A DNA stretch of 64,000 nt from Dietzia sp. JS16-p6b. GTDB lineage: Bacteria; Actinomycetota; Actinomycetes; Mycobacteriales; Mycobacteriaceae. Shown here one piece after another: positions 1-9,034 of the stretch. The notes beneath the pieces were generated by a model that saw only the letters and a list, made by a program, of their open reading frames with translations, was not told the origin of the DNA and did not search any database. Each line of letters begins with the position of its first letter. The first letter of the stretch is position 1. A program made the translations under genes and the position numbers. The DNA is taken from assembly GCF_003052165.1 (NCBI RefSeq), contig NZ_CP024869.1, forward strand, positions 2,080,001-2,144,000, written 5' to 3'.

Positions 1-503
1 AGGGACGGACCCTGGTGGTGTTCAACGCGGCGTACGACCTCACCATCCTCAAGAGGTGGGACCCGTCGTTCGAGGTGCTCGGGCCGGTGGTCGACCCGTT
101 CGTCATCGACCGCGCGGTAGACCCGTACCGGCGGGGCAAGCGCACCCTCGGGGCCCTGTGCGCGCACCACGGCGTGAGGGTGGACGGTGCACATGAGGCC
201 GGTGCCGACGCGCTCGCGGCGGCCCGCCTGGCGTGGAAGCTTCTCGGCTCGCTCCCCGACCTGGCCGGTGCGGACTGGCGTGCGGTCAACGCACAGCAGG
301 CGCTGTGGCACGAGGCGCGACAGCGGGATTTCGCCGCCTACCTCGAGAAGTCGGGCAAGGACGCCTCGGATGTCACCACGCAGTGGCCGGTCGCCCTCGA
401 CCGGCCCGACCCGGGACCAGCCGACCCGGGACCGACTACTCGGCCAGGCGCGGCGCGGCCTCGGCCACCCGACGCACAGACCCCAGTACCTCCCCTGGGG
501 TGA
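1..503 (+). CDS. 3'-5' exonuclease, DnaQ/DEDD family (5' end outside window)
   Basis: The reading frame is open from base 3 to a TGA at 501-503, so the start lies upstream of the window. The visible part begins with a typical Exo II strand (LVVFNAAYDL, the Asp being a metal ligand) and continues to an Exo III-like segment (HEAGADALAAARLAW) with the conserved His and Asp. The Exo I motif (DxE) must lie upstream. DEDD exonucleases remove nucleotides from DNA 3' ends; this looks like a small stand-alone protein rather than a polymerase domain. After the fold the last 40 or so residues are Pro/Asp/Arg-rich and probably disordered. The last 68 bases overlap tail-to-tail with the convergent MetE-like gene. 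A ribonuclease specificity (RNase T-like) cannot be excluded. Confidence 0.82.
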   Translation, partial: GRTLVVFNAAYDLTILKRWDPSFEVLGPVVDPFVIDRAVDPYRRGKRTLGALCAHHGVRVDGAHEAGADALAAARLAWKLLGSLPDLAGADWRAVNAQQALWHEARQRDFAAYLEKSGKDASDVTTQWPVALDRPDPGPADPGPTTRPGAARPRPPDAQTPVPPLG

Positions 504-1518
504 GGTGTGGCGAGACCATGTCGTCGACGGTCGGGGTGAGGACCACCTGTCGCAGAACCGCGTACCGGGGTGCGCTCAGACGCTCGAGAAGCTCCAGGAT
601 CGCGGCGACACGATGTTCCACCTCCGGCCCGGACGACGGGGGCCTCGTCGACCCGGGCAGTCCCTCGAGCTGGAGGATCCGCCCGCCGTCGAGGACCGTC
701 CCCGCGGCATCGAGAGCGGCATGGGAGCCACCCGAGTGGAGTGTGTCGGCCGCCACGCAGAGCCCGTCGAGGGGGGTCTCACCCTCGGGGGTACGGGTGA
801 TGGCGGCCCATCTGGCGGGCGCCTCGTCCCCACCACCCGATTGGACGCGGAGCATCACCTCCGCCACCCCGTTGCGCCGGAGGACGTCGGCGAACCGGCA
901 GAGGGACAGCGACAGCCGGTCCTCGGCCACCGCCGGGATCGGGTCGAATCGGCTCGGTCCCGCGACGGAGCCGGCCGCCACGTGCCAGAGCATCGGCTCG
1001 TCGAGCACGATCCTCGCACCGGCGCCCAGGCGTGCAGCCAGCCGGGTGACGCGCGCCGCCACCCCTTCGGCTAGTGCCTCGGCGAGATCCCTCCGGGCCC
1101 CGCGATCGGTGAGGACCGGGGACCCGGCGGGCAGTTCCACCCGCGCGGCGAGCGACCAGGGGCCCAGCACCCGCACCACGAGGCGACGGTCCTCCGAGGC
1201 GCGGTCGACCTCGGGATCCCTCACCGATTCGTCTGCCTCCTCCAGCGCGTCGAGGTCACGGTCGAGCAGGTCGGACGCCGTCCGGGCGGGTCGCCCCGGT
1301 GAGCCCGCGAGGCGCCAGCCCCGGGTGGAGATGTCGACCGGGAGATCGGCGAGCATGGCCAGGGTCCTGCCCACCTGATCGGCTCCGAGCCCCCGGTCGG
1401 CGAGTTCCGGGAGGAACGGCATCCGGTGGCATTCACCGAGCACCACCCTCGCGGCCTCCCGGGGATCCGTTCCCCGCATGGGGCCCGGGCCGGTGAATCC
1501 CGGCACGATGGTGGTCAC
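436..1518 (-). CDS. MetE-like (cobalamin-independent methionine synthase fold) protein, Rv3015c type
   Basis: This is a 360-residue protein starting at GTG 1518, whose GTGA overlaps the mnmA stop. I chose this start because of that overlap and because it gives the N-terminus [14 protein letters not shown], close to the start expected for the family. It resembles the C-terminal MetE/UROD-like barrel and, by position next to mnmA, M. tuberculosis Rv3015c. Barrel-like strands are visible (RIVLDEPMLW, RLSLSLCRFADVLRR). The His-x-Cys zinc-ligand pair of true MetE seems replaced by Ser-Leu-Cys near residue 225, so methyl transfer to homocysteine is doubtful. It is the last gene of the iscS-mnmA operon. 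The function is unknown. Confidence is high for the gene and moderate for the family. Confidence 0.75.
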   Translation of the reverse strand: MTTIVPGFTGPGPMRGTDPREAARVVLGECHRMPFLPELADRGLGADQVGRTLAMLADLPVDISTRGWRLAGSPGRPARTASDLLDRDLDALEEADESVRDPEVDRASEDRRLVVRVLGPWSLAARVELPAGSPVLTDRGARRDLAEALAEGVAARVTRLAARLGAGARIVLDEPMLWHVAAGSVAGPSRFDPIPAVAEDRLSLSLCRFADVLRRNGVAEVMLRVQSGGGDEAPARWAAITRTPEGETPLDGLCVAADTLHSGGSHAALDAAGTVLDGGRILQLEGLPGSTRPPSSGPEVEHRVAAILELLERLSAPRYAVLRQVVLTPTVDDMVSPHLTPGEVLGSVRRVAEAAPRLAE

Positions 1519-2644
1519 GGAGTGGTCGCGACCGGGACGGAGGCGGTGATCGTGCCGCTTCCCAGAACGCGGTCGCCGTCCGGCTCGGGTCGGTAGAGCA
1601 CGGCGGCCTGGCCGGCGGCGACCCCGCGCACGGACTCGTCGAGCGAGATCTCCAACCGGGCGTCCGGACCGTCCCCCACCCGTCTGACGTATCCCGGAGT
1701 AGCCTCTCCGTGCGCACGGATCTGCACGTGGCACGCGGTCTCCCGGATACTCTCGTCCACCAACCAGTACGGCGAGGACGCGGTCATCGCCCGGGACAGC
1801 AGGTGCTCCGACCCCCGACGGTCACCGTCCCGGAGTCCGCGTCGATGGACGTCACGTATCTGGGTCGGCCGTCGGGCGCCGGCCCCGGCAACCCGAGTCC
1901 CTTGCGCTGCCCGATCGTGAACCCGTACACACCGTCGTGCCTGCCCAGTTCGTCGCCACTGTCGGCGTCGACCACCGCGCCGGGACGCAGCCCGATCCTC
2001 GCGCCGAGGAAGGCACGGGTGTCACCGGAGGGGATGAAGCAGATGTCGTGACTGTCGGGCTTGGACGCCACGGGCAGGCCGGACGACTCGGCCTCGGCCC
2101 GGACCTCGGACTTGAAGGAGTCCCCCAGCGGGAACATCGAGTGCGCGAGTTGTCGAGGGGTCAGCACACCCAGGACATAGGACTGGTCCTTGCCGGGATC
2201 GACCGCGCGGCGCAGGACCGGGCGCGACTCGCCCGAGTCCGTCGCCTCGACGGACAGGCGGGCATAGTGTCCGGTGGCCACCGCGTCGAACCCGAGCGCC
2301 ATCCCCCGGTCGAGGAGGGCCTCGAACTTGATCCGCTCGTTGCACCGCAGGCACGGATTGGGGGTCTCGCCCCGGGAGTACGACTCGACGAAGTCGTCGA
2401 TCACGTCCGCCCTGAACCGCTCCGCGAAGTCCCACACGTAGAACGGGATGCCCAGCAGATCAGCCACCCGGCGTGCGTCACCCGCGTCCTCACGCGAACA
2501 GCAGCCGCGGGAACCGGTCCGCAGCGTCGCCGGGTCCGCACTCAGGGCGAGGTGCACACCCACCACCTCGTGACCGGCGGCCACGGCTCGTGCGGCGGCG
2601 ACGGCGGAATCGACTCCCCCGCTCATGGCGGCGAGGACCCTCAC
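1515..2644 (-). CDS. mnmA: tRNA-specific 2-thiouridylase MnmA, apparent -1 frameshift
   Basis: MnmA activates U34 of tRNA with ATP and adds sulfur relayed from the cysteine desulfurase encoded just upstream. The start is GTG 2644, overlapping the iscS stop by 4 bases. The first frame carries the PP-loop (MSGGVDS), the catalytic-Cys segment ([12 protein letters not shown]), GHYAR and the second-Cys segment ([12 protein letters not shown]). It then stops at about 1784. The C-terminal beta-barrel domain ([14 protein letters not shown] onward) continues in another frame to 1515. The break maps to a run of five C at 1812-1816 (G on the coding strand); six would give one 376-residue protein. Either this is a sequence error or the gene has lost its C-terminus. 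The family call is secure. Confidence 0.87.
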
Positions 2645-3837
2645 GACGTCGTCACCCCGGTGCCGATCAACCCGAGGCCCGCGACGCGGGCCCTCTCGGC
2701 CGCAGGGGCCAGGGCGGCGATCGCCGCCTCCACGTCCTCCTCGGTCGTGGTGTGGCCGAGACTCAGTCGGAGACTGCTCCTCGCGGCCGCGTCCCCCGCG
2801 CCCAGGGCGAGCAACACGTGGCTGGGCTCGGCCACCCCCGCCGTACACGCCGAGCCGGTGGAGCACTCGATCCCCGCGGCATCGAGCAGCAGGATCAGGG
2901 ATTCCCCGGAGCAGCCCGGGAAGGTGAGATTGGCGATCCCCGGCAGCCTCTGCCCACCTCCGTTGGCCACGGCGTCCGGGACCGTGGCGAGGACGCCCGC
3001 GACCAACCGGTCCCGCAGGCGTTCCAGGCGGATCGCCTCGGCCTCCATGTCCCGGACGGCCTCGTCGAGGGCAGCGGCCATCGCGACGACCCCCGGGACG
3101 TCCACCGACCCGGACCTGAGATCCCGCTCCTGGCCTCCGCCGAAGCCCACCGGGAGACACGCGGCGCCGCGGTCGATGATGAGCGCTCCGACCCCGAGGG
3201 GGCCACCGAACTTGTGGGCGGACAGACTCAGGGACGTCACACCGAGGGCGCCGAAGTCGACCGGGATGTGTCCGACGGCCTGTACCGCATCGGTGTGGAC
3301 CGCCGCGCCGGCGGCGGTGGCGACGGCCGCCACCCCGGCGACGTCGCTGAGGGTGCCGATCTCGTTGTTGCCGAGCATGACGGCGACGAGGGCCAGGCGC
3401 TCCCCCACCTCGTCCAGCACACCGCGGACCGAGTCGGGCGCGACGGCCCCGCACCGATCCACCGGCAGCACACGGACGTCCATACCCCCGCCGCGTGAGG
3501 TGGCCAGGTGCGCGGCGGAGTCGAGAACCGAGTGGTGTTCGGTCGCCCCGACGGCCACGACGTCGCCGCTCGAGGCGGCAGCCTGACCCAGTACCGCGAG
3601 GTTGTCGGACTCGGTCCCCCCGGAGGTGAACACGACCTCGGAGGGCCTGCAGCCGAGGTGGGCGGCCAGTGATTCGCGGGCCTCCTCGAGCCGACGCCGC
3701 GCGTGCCGGCCGGCTCCGTGCAGAGAGGAGGCGTTACCGACGCTCGCGGCGGCCTCGACATAGGCGGCCAGAGCCGACTGACGCATCGGGGTGGTCGCGG
3801 CGTGGTCGAGATAGTGCGCTGTGCGGATCGTGAGCAT
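2641..3837 (-). CDS. iscS: Cysteine desulfurase (IscS/NifS family)
   Basis: This pyridoxal-phosphate enzyme takes sulfur from L-cysteine and passes it as persulfide to partners, here most likely MnmA, the next gene, which overlaps by 4 bases. From ATG 3837 it has 398 residues. An upstream in-frame start at 3879 would add 14 residues before the conserved [10 protein letters not shown] segment and is less likely. Visible are the PLP-site segment [10 protein letters not shown], the PLP lysine in [12 protein letters not shown] and the active-site loop [12 protein letters not shown] with the persulfide cysteine. No ISC scaffold genes lie nearby, which fits a tRNA-thiolation role. A strong hairpin separates it from etfA upstream, so it probably has its own promoter in the 93-base gap. 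Confidence 0.94.
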   Translation of the reverse strand: MLTIRTAHYLDHAATTPMRQSALAAYVEAAASVGNASSLHGAGRHARRRLEEARESLAAHLGCRPSEVVFTSGGTESDNLAVLGQAAASSGDVVAVGATEHHSVLDSAAHLATSRGGGMDVRVLPVDRCGAVAPDSVRGVLDEVGERLALVAVMLGNNEIGTLSDVAGVAAVATAAGAAVHTDAVQAVGHIPVDFGALGVTSLSLSAHKFGGPLGVGALIIDRGAACLPVGFGGGQERDLRSGSVDVPGVVAMAAALDEAVRDMEAEAIRLERLRDRLVAGVLATVPDAVANGGGQRLPGIANLTFPGCSGESLILLLDAAGIECSTGSACTAGVAEPSHVLLALGAGDAAARSSLRLSLGHTTTEEDVEAAIAALAPAAERARVAGLGLIGTGVTTS

Positions 3838-3863
3838 GACGTCGGCAAGAATACGCCCGAACG

Positions 3864-3902
3864 CACCGGACCCCGGCACCGCAGGGGTGCCGGGGTCCGG
3901 TG
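3864..3902 (-). terminator. Intrinsic terminator-like hairpin after etfA
   Basis: A perfect 17-base inverted repeat (arms 3864-3880 and 3886-3902) with a 5-base loop lies 28 bases past the etfA stop. No U-tract follows on the minus strand, as is usual for such G+C-rich terminators in actinobacteria. It would end etfB-etfA transcription before iscS. Confidence 0.75.
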
Positions 3903-3930
3903 GATGCCGTTCGACGCCGTGACGCCGCCC

Positions 3931-4881
3931 TCACTTACGGGCGTTGATGGCCTCGGTGAGCTGCGGGGCGACAGCGAACAGGTCGCCGACGATGCCGTAG
4001 TCCGCGATCTCGAAGATCGGGGCCTCCTCGTCCTTGTTGACGGCGACGATCGTCTTGGACGTCTGCATTCCGGCACGGTGCTGGATGGCGCCCGAGATGC
4101 CGAGGGCGATGTACAGCTGCGGCGAGACGGTCTTACCCGTCTGACCGACCTGGAACTGACCCGGGTAGTACCCCGAGTCGACGGCGGCACGCGACGCACC
4201 GACCGCGCCCTTGAGCGAGTCCGCCAACGGCTCCACGACCTCTTCGAACTTCTCGGCCGACCCCACGCCACGGCCACCCGCGACGACGACGGTGGCCTCG
4301 GTGAGTTCCGGACGGTCGCCGCCGACGATCGGGTTGCGGGAGATCACCCTGGCGGCGTTCTCGGGCTCGGGGACGTCGATCTCGACGACCTCACCCGCAC
4401 CGGCGCTGGGCACGGCCTCGACGGCACCCGGACGCAGCGTGTAGATGGGCGTGTCGCCGGCGACGGTCGCCTCGACCGTGAACGCGCCGCCGAAGATCGA
4501 GTGGACGGCGGAGCCGTCGGACTTGATCTCGACGACGTCGCAGAGGGTGCCGGAGCCGGTGCGGGCGGCGAGCCGACCCGCCACCTCCTTGCCCTCGAAC
4601 GTGGCGGCCAGGACGATCGCCGCCGCGCCCTGCTCCGCGAGCCCGGCGAGGACGTCGACCTTCGGGGTGACGAGGTAGTTCTGCACCGCGTCGCCCTCGG
4701 CCACGTAGATCTTCTCCGCGCCGGCCTCCTTCAGGGCGTCGGTGAGCGCCGCGGCGGTGCCGGTCTCACCGAACACGACGGCGGACGGCTCGCCGAGCGC
4801 ACGTGCGGCGGTGAGCAGCTCGAGGGTGACCTTCTTGAGTTCGCCGTCGACGTGCTCGACCGCGACGAGGACTTCAGCCAT
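3931..4881 (-). CDS. etfA: Electron transfer flavoprotein alpha subunit (FixB/EtfA)
   Basis: This 316-residue subunit binds FAD and, with EtfB, accepts electrons from acyl-CoA dehydrogenases and passes them toward the quinone pool. The start [17 protein letters not shown] is typical, as is the C-terminal FAD-binding domain: [10 protein letters not shown], the segment [24 protein letters not shown], then [18 protein letters not shown] and [23 protein letters not shown]. The start ATG 4881 is preceded by AAGGAGAATCC on the coding strand, a good ribosome site. etfB lies 51 bases upstream in the same direction, and the acyl-CoA ligase nearby fits a beta-oxidation setting. It matches M. tuberculosis fixB in position relative to iscS. 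Confidence 0.95.
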   Translation of the reverse strand: MAEVLVAVEHVDGELKKVTLELLTAARALGEPSAVVFGETGTAAALTDALKEAGAEKIYVAEGDAVQNYLVTPKVDVLAGLAEQGAAAIVLAATFEGKEVAGRLAARTGSGTLCDVVEIKSDGSAVHSIFGGAFTVEATVAGDTPIYTLRPGAVEAVPSAGAGEVVEIDVPEPENAARVISRNPIVGGDRPELTEATVVVAGGRGVGSAEKFEEVVEPLADSLKGAVGASRAAVDSGYYPGQFQVGQTGKTVSPQLYIALGISGAIQHRAGMQTSKTIVAVNKDEEAPIFEIADYGIVGDLFAVAPQLTEAINARK

Positions 4882-4932
4882 GGTGGATTCTCCTTGGAAA
4901 ACTGTGGTGGGAGTCGTTCGGGGTGAGCGCGA

Positions 4933-5717
4933 TCAGATGAGCTTCTGCGCCACGAGGTACTTGGCGACCTCGTTGCCGCCCTCGCCCTCGTCGTTGAACT
5001 TCTCACCGGCGCTGCGCGGCGGCTTGGGGACGGAGGAGATCACGGTGGACGCGGCGTTGTCCTTGCCCACCTGGCCGGGCTCGACGTTGGTGTCGGCGAG
5101 CGTCAGGACCTCGACCGGCTTCTTCTTGGCGGCCATGATGCCCTTGAAGGAGGGGAACCGCGGCTCGTTGATCTTCTCGCCGACCGACACGACGCACGGC
5201 AGCGACGCCTCGATCTCGAAGACGCCCTCGTCGGTCTCGCGCTCGCCCTTGATCGTCCCGCCGGAGACCTCGAGGGTGCGCATGTGCGTGACCTGCGGCA
5301 GGCCCAGGTACTCGGCGATGATGGCCGGGACACTGCCCATGCGGCCGTCGGTGGCCTCGTTGCCACAGATGACCAGTTCGGTGCCCTCGATGGTGCCCAG
5401 CACGTTGGCGATGGCCCACGCGGTCTGGACCACGTCCGAGCCGTGGAGCGCCTCGTCGTTGAGGTGGACGGCCTTGTCCGCGCCCATCGACAGGGCCTTG
5501 CGGATCGCCTCGGTGGCGCGGTCGGGACCGGCGGTCAGGACGGTCACCTCGCCCCCTCGGCCTCCTTGATCTGGAGTGCCTGCTCAACGGCCTTCTCGTT
5601 GATCTCGTCGAGGACCGCGTCCGCGGCCTCGCGGTCCAGGGTGAAGTCCCCATCCGAGAGCTTGCGCTCCGAGTAGGTGTCCGGAACCTGCTTGATCAGT
5701 ACGACGATGTTCGTCAT
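4933..5717 (-). CDS. etfB: Electron transfer flavoprotein beta subunit (FixA/EtfB), apparent -1 frameshift
   Basis: This is the partner of EtfA; the beta subunit binds AMP and docks the acyl-CoA dehydrogenases. It starts at ATG 5717 (MTNIVVLIKQVPDTY, the family signature), with AGGAGGT 12 bases upstream. The first frame runs to KEAEG and stops at 5544. The rest (EVTVLTAGPDRATEAIRKAL, then WAIANVLGTIEGTELVICGN and the C-terminal VAKYLV) is in another frame to 4933. The break is at five C, 5552-5556; one more would join both parts into a normal 261-residue protein. The two halves match the family exactly up to the join, so an assembly error is more likely than a real loss. A TATTGT-like -10 lies in the upstream gap. 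Confidence 0.9.
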
Positions 5718-5862
5718 GGGCCTGCGTCGACCTCCTGCGAGTCGGGGCTGGGTGCGTTCCGAACTGACCGGGCGCACCGGATTGTGGTCCTGGGGACAAC
5801 AATAACGCCACCCGGGCCCTCACCGCAGGAGCGGGGCCGTCAGTAGCGCAGGGGCGGGCGTC

Positions 5863-7494
5863 TCAGTTGATGCGCGTGTCCCACCCCGCCCACGCCGCGT
5901 CGCGCAGTTCGTTCTTGCGGACCTTGCCGGTGGAGGTCCGTGGCAGGGCCTCGGTGATCTCCACCGCCCCCGGCACCTTGTACCGGGCGATCCTCGTCCG
6001 GCAGTGGTCGATCACACCGTCCTCGTCGAGTCCGGACCCGGGCCTGACCACGACGTAGGCCTTGGGGCGCTCTCCCCACTTCTCGTCGGGCATCGAGACG
6101 ACGGCGCAGTCGACCACGTCGGGGTGCGCCACGATCGCCTGCTCGACCTCGATCGTCGAGATGTTCTCGCCTCCGGAGACCACCACGTCCTTGGCCCGGT
6201 CGAGCAGCTGGACGTACCCGTCCGGGTGCATCACCCCGAGATCGCCCGAGTGGAACCACCCGCCGGCGAACGCGGCGGCGGTGGCCTCGGGGTCGGCGAA
6301 GTACCCCTTCATCACCCCGTTGCCGGTCATGACGACCTCCCCCATCGTCACACCGTCCGCGGGGACGTCCACGAGGTGCTTCTCCCCGGGGCTGGTCCGC
6401 TCGACCACCCGGACAGTCTCGGCGTGGATCATCGCCACGCCCTGCCTGGACTTCAGGCTGGCCCGCTCGTCCGGGTCCAGCTCCGTCCACCCGGGCTGGG
6501 GCGTGCACACCGTGAACGGCCCGTAGGTCTCCGTCAGTCCGTAGACCTGCGTCACGTCGATGCCCAGGTCCTCGAACCGTCGCAGGATCGTGGGCGAGGG
6601 CGGCGCACCGGCCGTGACCATGCGGATCCCCTCCACCGGCCGGGCCGCCGGATCGTCGGCGATCGTGCTCAACACCGCCGGGGCGCCGGCGAGGCGGTTG
6701 ATCCCCTCCTCGTCGAACAGTCTCCAGATCTCCTCGCCCCGGACGGCGCGCAGGCACACATGGGTGCCCATCGCGCCGGTCAGGGCCCACGTGGTGCACC
6801 AGCCGTTGCAGTGGAACATCGGGAGCGTCCACAGATAGCGGGAGTCCGCGTCGAGCCCCTGGGTGATGATCTCTCCGAGCGCGTTGAGGTAGGCGCCACG
6901 GTGGGTGTACATCACGCCCTTCGGGCGTCCCGTGGTCCCCGAGGTGTAGTTGACGGCGATGACGGAGTCCTCGTCCTCCACCGTCCACGACACCGGCTGC
7001 GGGGAGGCCAGCGCGAGGCTCTCCTCCAGTGCCTCGGCGCGGGGGCCGAAGCGGGCGGGGTCCGGTTGGGTGCCGTCGGCGTCGGGGGTCACCAGGATCA
7101 GGCTGATCGACTCCGGTATCTCGTTCCCCAGCCCGTCCAGGAGTCCGGCGTCGGCGATGAGCACCGAGATCCCCGCGTGCTCGACGATGTAGGAGACCTC
7201 CGGCGGCGCGAGACGGGTGTTGAGCGCCACGACCGCTCCGCCGGCGAGCGGGACCGCGAACTGCGCCAGGAGCGCCTCGGCGGAGTTGGGGGCGAGGACC
7301 CCGACGCGCTCTCCCCTGGCGACCCCGCGCATCCGCAGTAGGGAGGCCAGGCGTGTGGTCCGGTCGGCGAACTCGGCGTAGCTCTGCCGGCGGGGCCCGT
7401 CCACCACAGCGGTCGCGTCAGGGGACACGCTCGCGGCCTTCTCCAGGAAGCCGAGGGGTGTGAGAGCGGTGTCGAGTCCAGAACTGGCTGCCAT
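5863..7494 (-). CDS. AMP-dependent acyl-CoA synthetase (medium-chain/AlkK-like)
   Basis: This is a 543-residue member of the ANL superfamily, which makes acyl-AMP from a carboxylate and ATP and then the CoA thioester. The N-terminal domain has the phosphate loop YTSGTTGRPKG (about residue 195), and PMFHCNGWCTTW and QVYGLTETYGPFT follow. The hinge and C-terminal domain show HSGDLGVMHPDGYVQLLDRAKDVVVSGGENIS, and the catalytic lysine lies in RTSTGKVRKNEL near the end. The PMFHCNGW motif is typical of the AlkK/FadD-like group acting on medium- or long-chain fatty acids. The start ATG 7494 gives a normal length. It lies upstream of etfBA on the same strand, separated by 145 bases, which suggests a link to fatty-acid oxidation. 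The substrate cannot be read from sequence. Confidence 0.9.
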   Translation of the reverse strand: MAASSGLDTALTPLGFLEKAASVSPDATAVVDGPRRQSYAEFADRTTRLASLLRMRGVARGERVGVLAPNSAEALLAQFAVPLAGGAVVALNTRLAPPEVSYIVEHAGISVLIADAGLLDGLGNEIPESISLILVTPDADGTQPDPARFGPRAEALEESLALASPQPVSWTVEDEDSVIAVNYTSGTTGRPKGVMYTHRGAYLNALGEIITQGLDADSRYLWTLPMFHCNGWCTTWALTGAMGTHVCLRAVRGEEIWRLFDEEGINRLAGAPAVLSTIADDPAARPVEGIRMVTAGAPPSPTILRRFEDLGIDVTQVYGLTETYGPFTVCTPQPGWTELDPDERASLKSRQGVAMIHAETVRVVERTSPGEKHLVDVPADGVTMGEVVMTGNGVMKGYFADPEATAAAFAGGWFHSGDLGVMHPDGYVQLLDRAKDVVVSGGENISTIEVEQAIVAHPDVVDCAVVSMPDEKWGERPKAYVVVRPGSGLDEDGVIDHCRTRIARYKVPGAVEITEALPRTSTGKVRKNELRDAAWAGWDTRIN

Positions 7495-7663
7495 CGCGCG
7501 GGGTCCGCCTCTCGTGGGGTCGTCCGGTGACCCGGTCTCGGGTGATCACGGTCACGGTAACCGCGGCCGGTCTCGCGCACCGGCGGATTGCGCCCCGGTC
7601 CCCCCGGCGCCGCCCCTCGGACTACGCTCTCCCGTGACGATCTGACGTGAAGGGGACCTCCAG

Positions 7664-9034
7664 GTGGCACCGGCATCGATTCCGCGGCGGGCCGCACCGA
7701 CCGTACGGGCTCTGCTGGTGGGTGCTGTCGCGGTCGGGCTCGCCGCGGGGTGCGCGTCCCACACCGAGAGCGGTGGCGCCCGCCTGGAGCAGGCCGAGAG
7801 CTGGTCGTCCGTCGCCGGCGGCCCCCCGAACTCCGGACGCGCGCATGCATCGGTCTCCGATTCTCCGACGCTGGTCTGGTCACGACCGTTGGGGGCGCCC
7901 GCGACCGGGGTCGCCGGTTCGGACGGTATCGGCTCCTTCTTCCAGGCGACCGTCTCCGAGCAGGGCTGCAACCTCTTCGCACTCACCGCCGACGACGGAC
8001 GCAAGCGGTGGTGCCTGCGCCTACCGACGCACGGACCGCGCATCACCGCGACCGTCGACGGCCGAGGGTCCCTCTTCGTTCCCCTCTACGGCGGGGTGGG
8101 TGCGGTGTCGGCGGAGGGTGAGAACCGGTGGTTCGCCCGGACCAGGGGCATCCCCACCACCATCACGCTGCTCGACAACCGCAACCTCCTGACGATCTCC
8201 CACCTGGGGATCGTCCGGGTGATCAACACACAGACCGGGCTGGACGCCTCGTCCGAGCTGCCGGTCGCCGGTGAGATCGCACCGTCCGATCCGGGGTTCG
8301 GGTCGCCGTGGTGCGGCATCGGCGAACGCGGTTGTCCCGTGCCCGGCCCGGCCGCGGTCGACACGGCGACCGGGACCGCCTATCTCACCGCGTGGGCACC
8401 AGGGGCCCCGGCCCCCGACCTGGTCGCCGTGAAGTTCACCGCGGGGGACGCGGGGCGGCTGGAAGTGCTGTGGCGCACCGGGCTCCCCGAGGGGCGGCTC
8501 GGGGTCCCGGTGGTCCTGTCGGACGACCGGGACGAGGTCTACCTGCACTCCGAGGACGGCGCCCTGTCCGCCTACTCGACCGCCGACGGGTCACCCGTGT
8601 GGTCCTCCCCGATCGGATACCGACCCGACACGCCCCCCGCCCTGCTGCCGGACGGCACGCTGGTGACCGGTGGTCGCACCTCGACCGTGTGGAGGGGTCA
8701 GGACGACGACCACGCCGCCGACGCGGGCCCCGCGCCCGTGGTGGCCGTCCGCGGGGAGGACGGGCAGGGGGGTGAGGTGTGGCGGCGCGACGACCTGCGC
8801 CAGCTCACCAACCCCGCCGCCACCGCCGACGGACGGGTGCTGGTGGCGGTGAGGTCGGGCGGGAGCGACGACGAGCCGGGGATCGCCCTGCTCCTGATCG
8901 ATGGTGACGACGGCAGCACCCTGCACGAGATCGAGGTCCCGGCCGCCACGGGTCCGGTCTCCGGACTGAGTGTGGACGACGACGGCCGCATCGCGCTCAC
9001 GACCGCGGTCGGTGCGGTCTATCTCTACGAGTGA
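7664..9034 (+). CDS. Lipoprotein with PQQ/YncE-like beta-propeller (Rv3035-like)
   Basis: This 456-residue protein starts at GTG 7664, with AGGGGACCT 4 to 12 bases upstream. It has a positively charged N-terminus, a short hydrophobic stretch and a lipobox (GLAAGC, Cys about residue 29), so it should be a lipid-anchored envelope protein. The remainder contains repeated blades of the PQQ-like propeller type (for example LFALTADDGRKRW, VAVRGEDGQGGEVWRRD, YLHSEDGALSAYSTADGSPVW). No catalytic residues are evident. BamB-like propellers act as scaffolds, but nothing here shows a partner. It is divergent from the acyl-CoA ligase, and its last 10 bases overlap the convergent methyltransferase gene. 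The function is unknown. Confidence 0.85.
   Translation: MAPASIPRRAAPTVRALLVGAVAVGLAAGCASHTESGGARLEQAESWSSVAGGPPNSGRAHASVSDSPTLVWSRPLGAPATGVAGSDGIGSFFQATVSEQGCNLFALTADDGRKRWCLRLPTHGPRITATVDGRGSLFVPLYGGVGAVSAEGENRWFARTRGIPTTITLLDNRNLLTISHLGIVRVINTQTGLDASSELPVAGEIAPSDPGFGSPWCGIGERGCPVPGPAAVDTATGTAYLTAWAPGAPAPDLVAVKFTAGDAGRLEVLWRTGLPEGRLGVPVVLSDDRDEVYLHSEDGALSAYSTADGSPVWSSPIGYRPDTPPALLPDGTLVTGGRTSTVWRGQDDDHAADAGPAPVVAVRGEDGQGGEVWRRDDLRQLTNPAATADGRVLVAVRSGGSDDEPGIALLLIDGDDGSTLHEIEVPAATGPVSGLSVDDDGRIALTTAVGAVYLYE

Noticed and set aside
1784-3454. A 556-residue MnmA starting inside iscS
   Set aside because: The first 270 residues are read out of frame through iscS. The GTGA overlap and MSGGVDS motif place the start at 2644.
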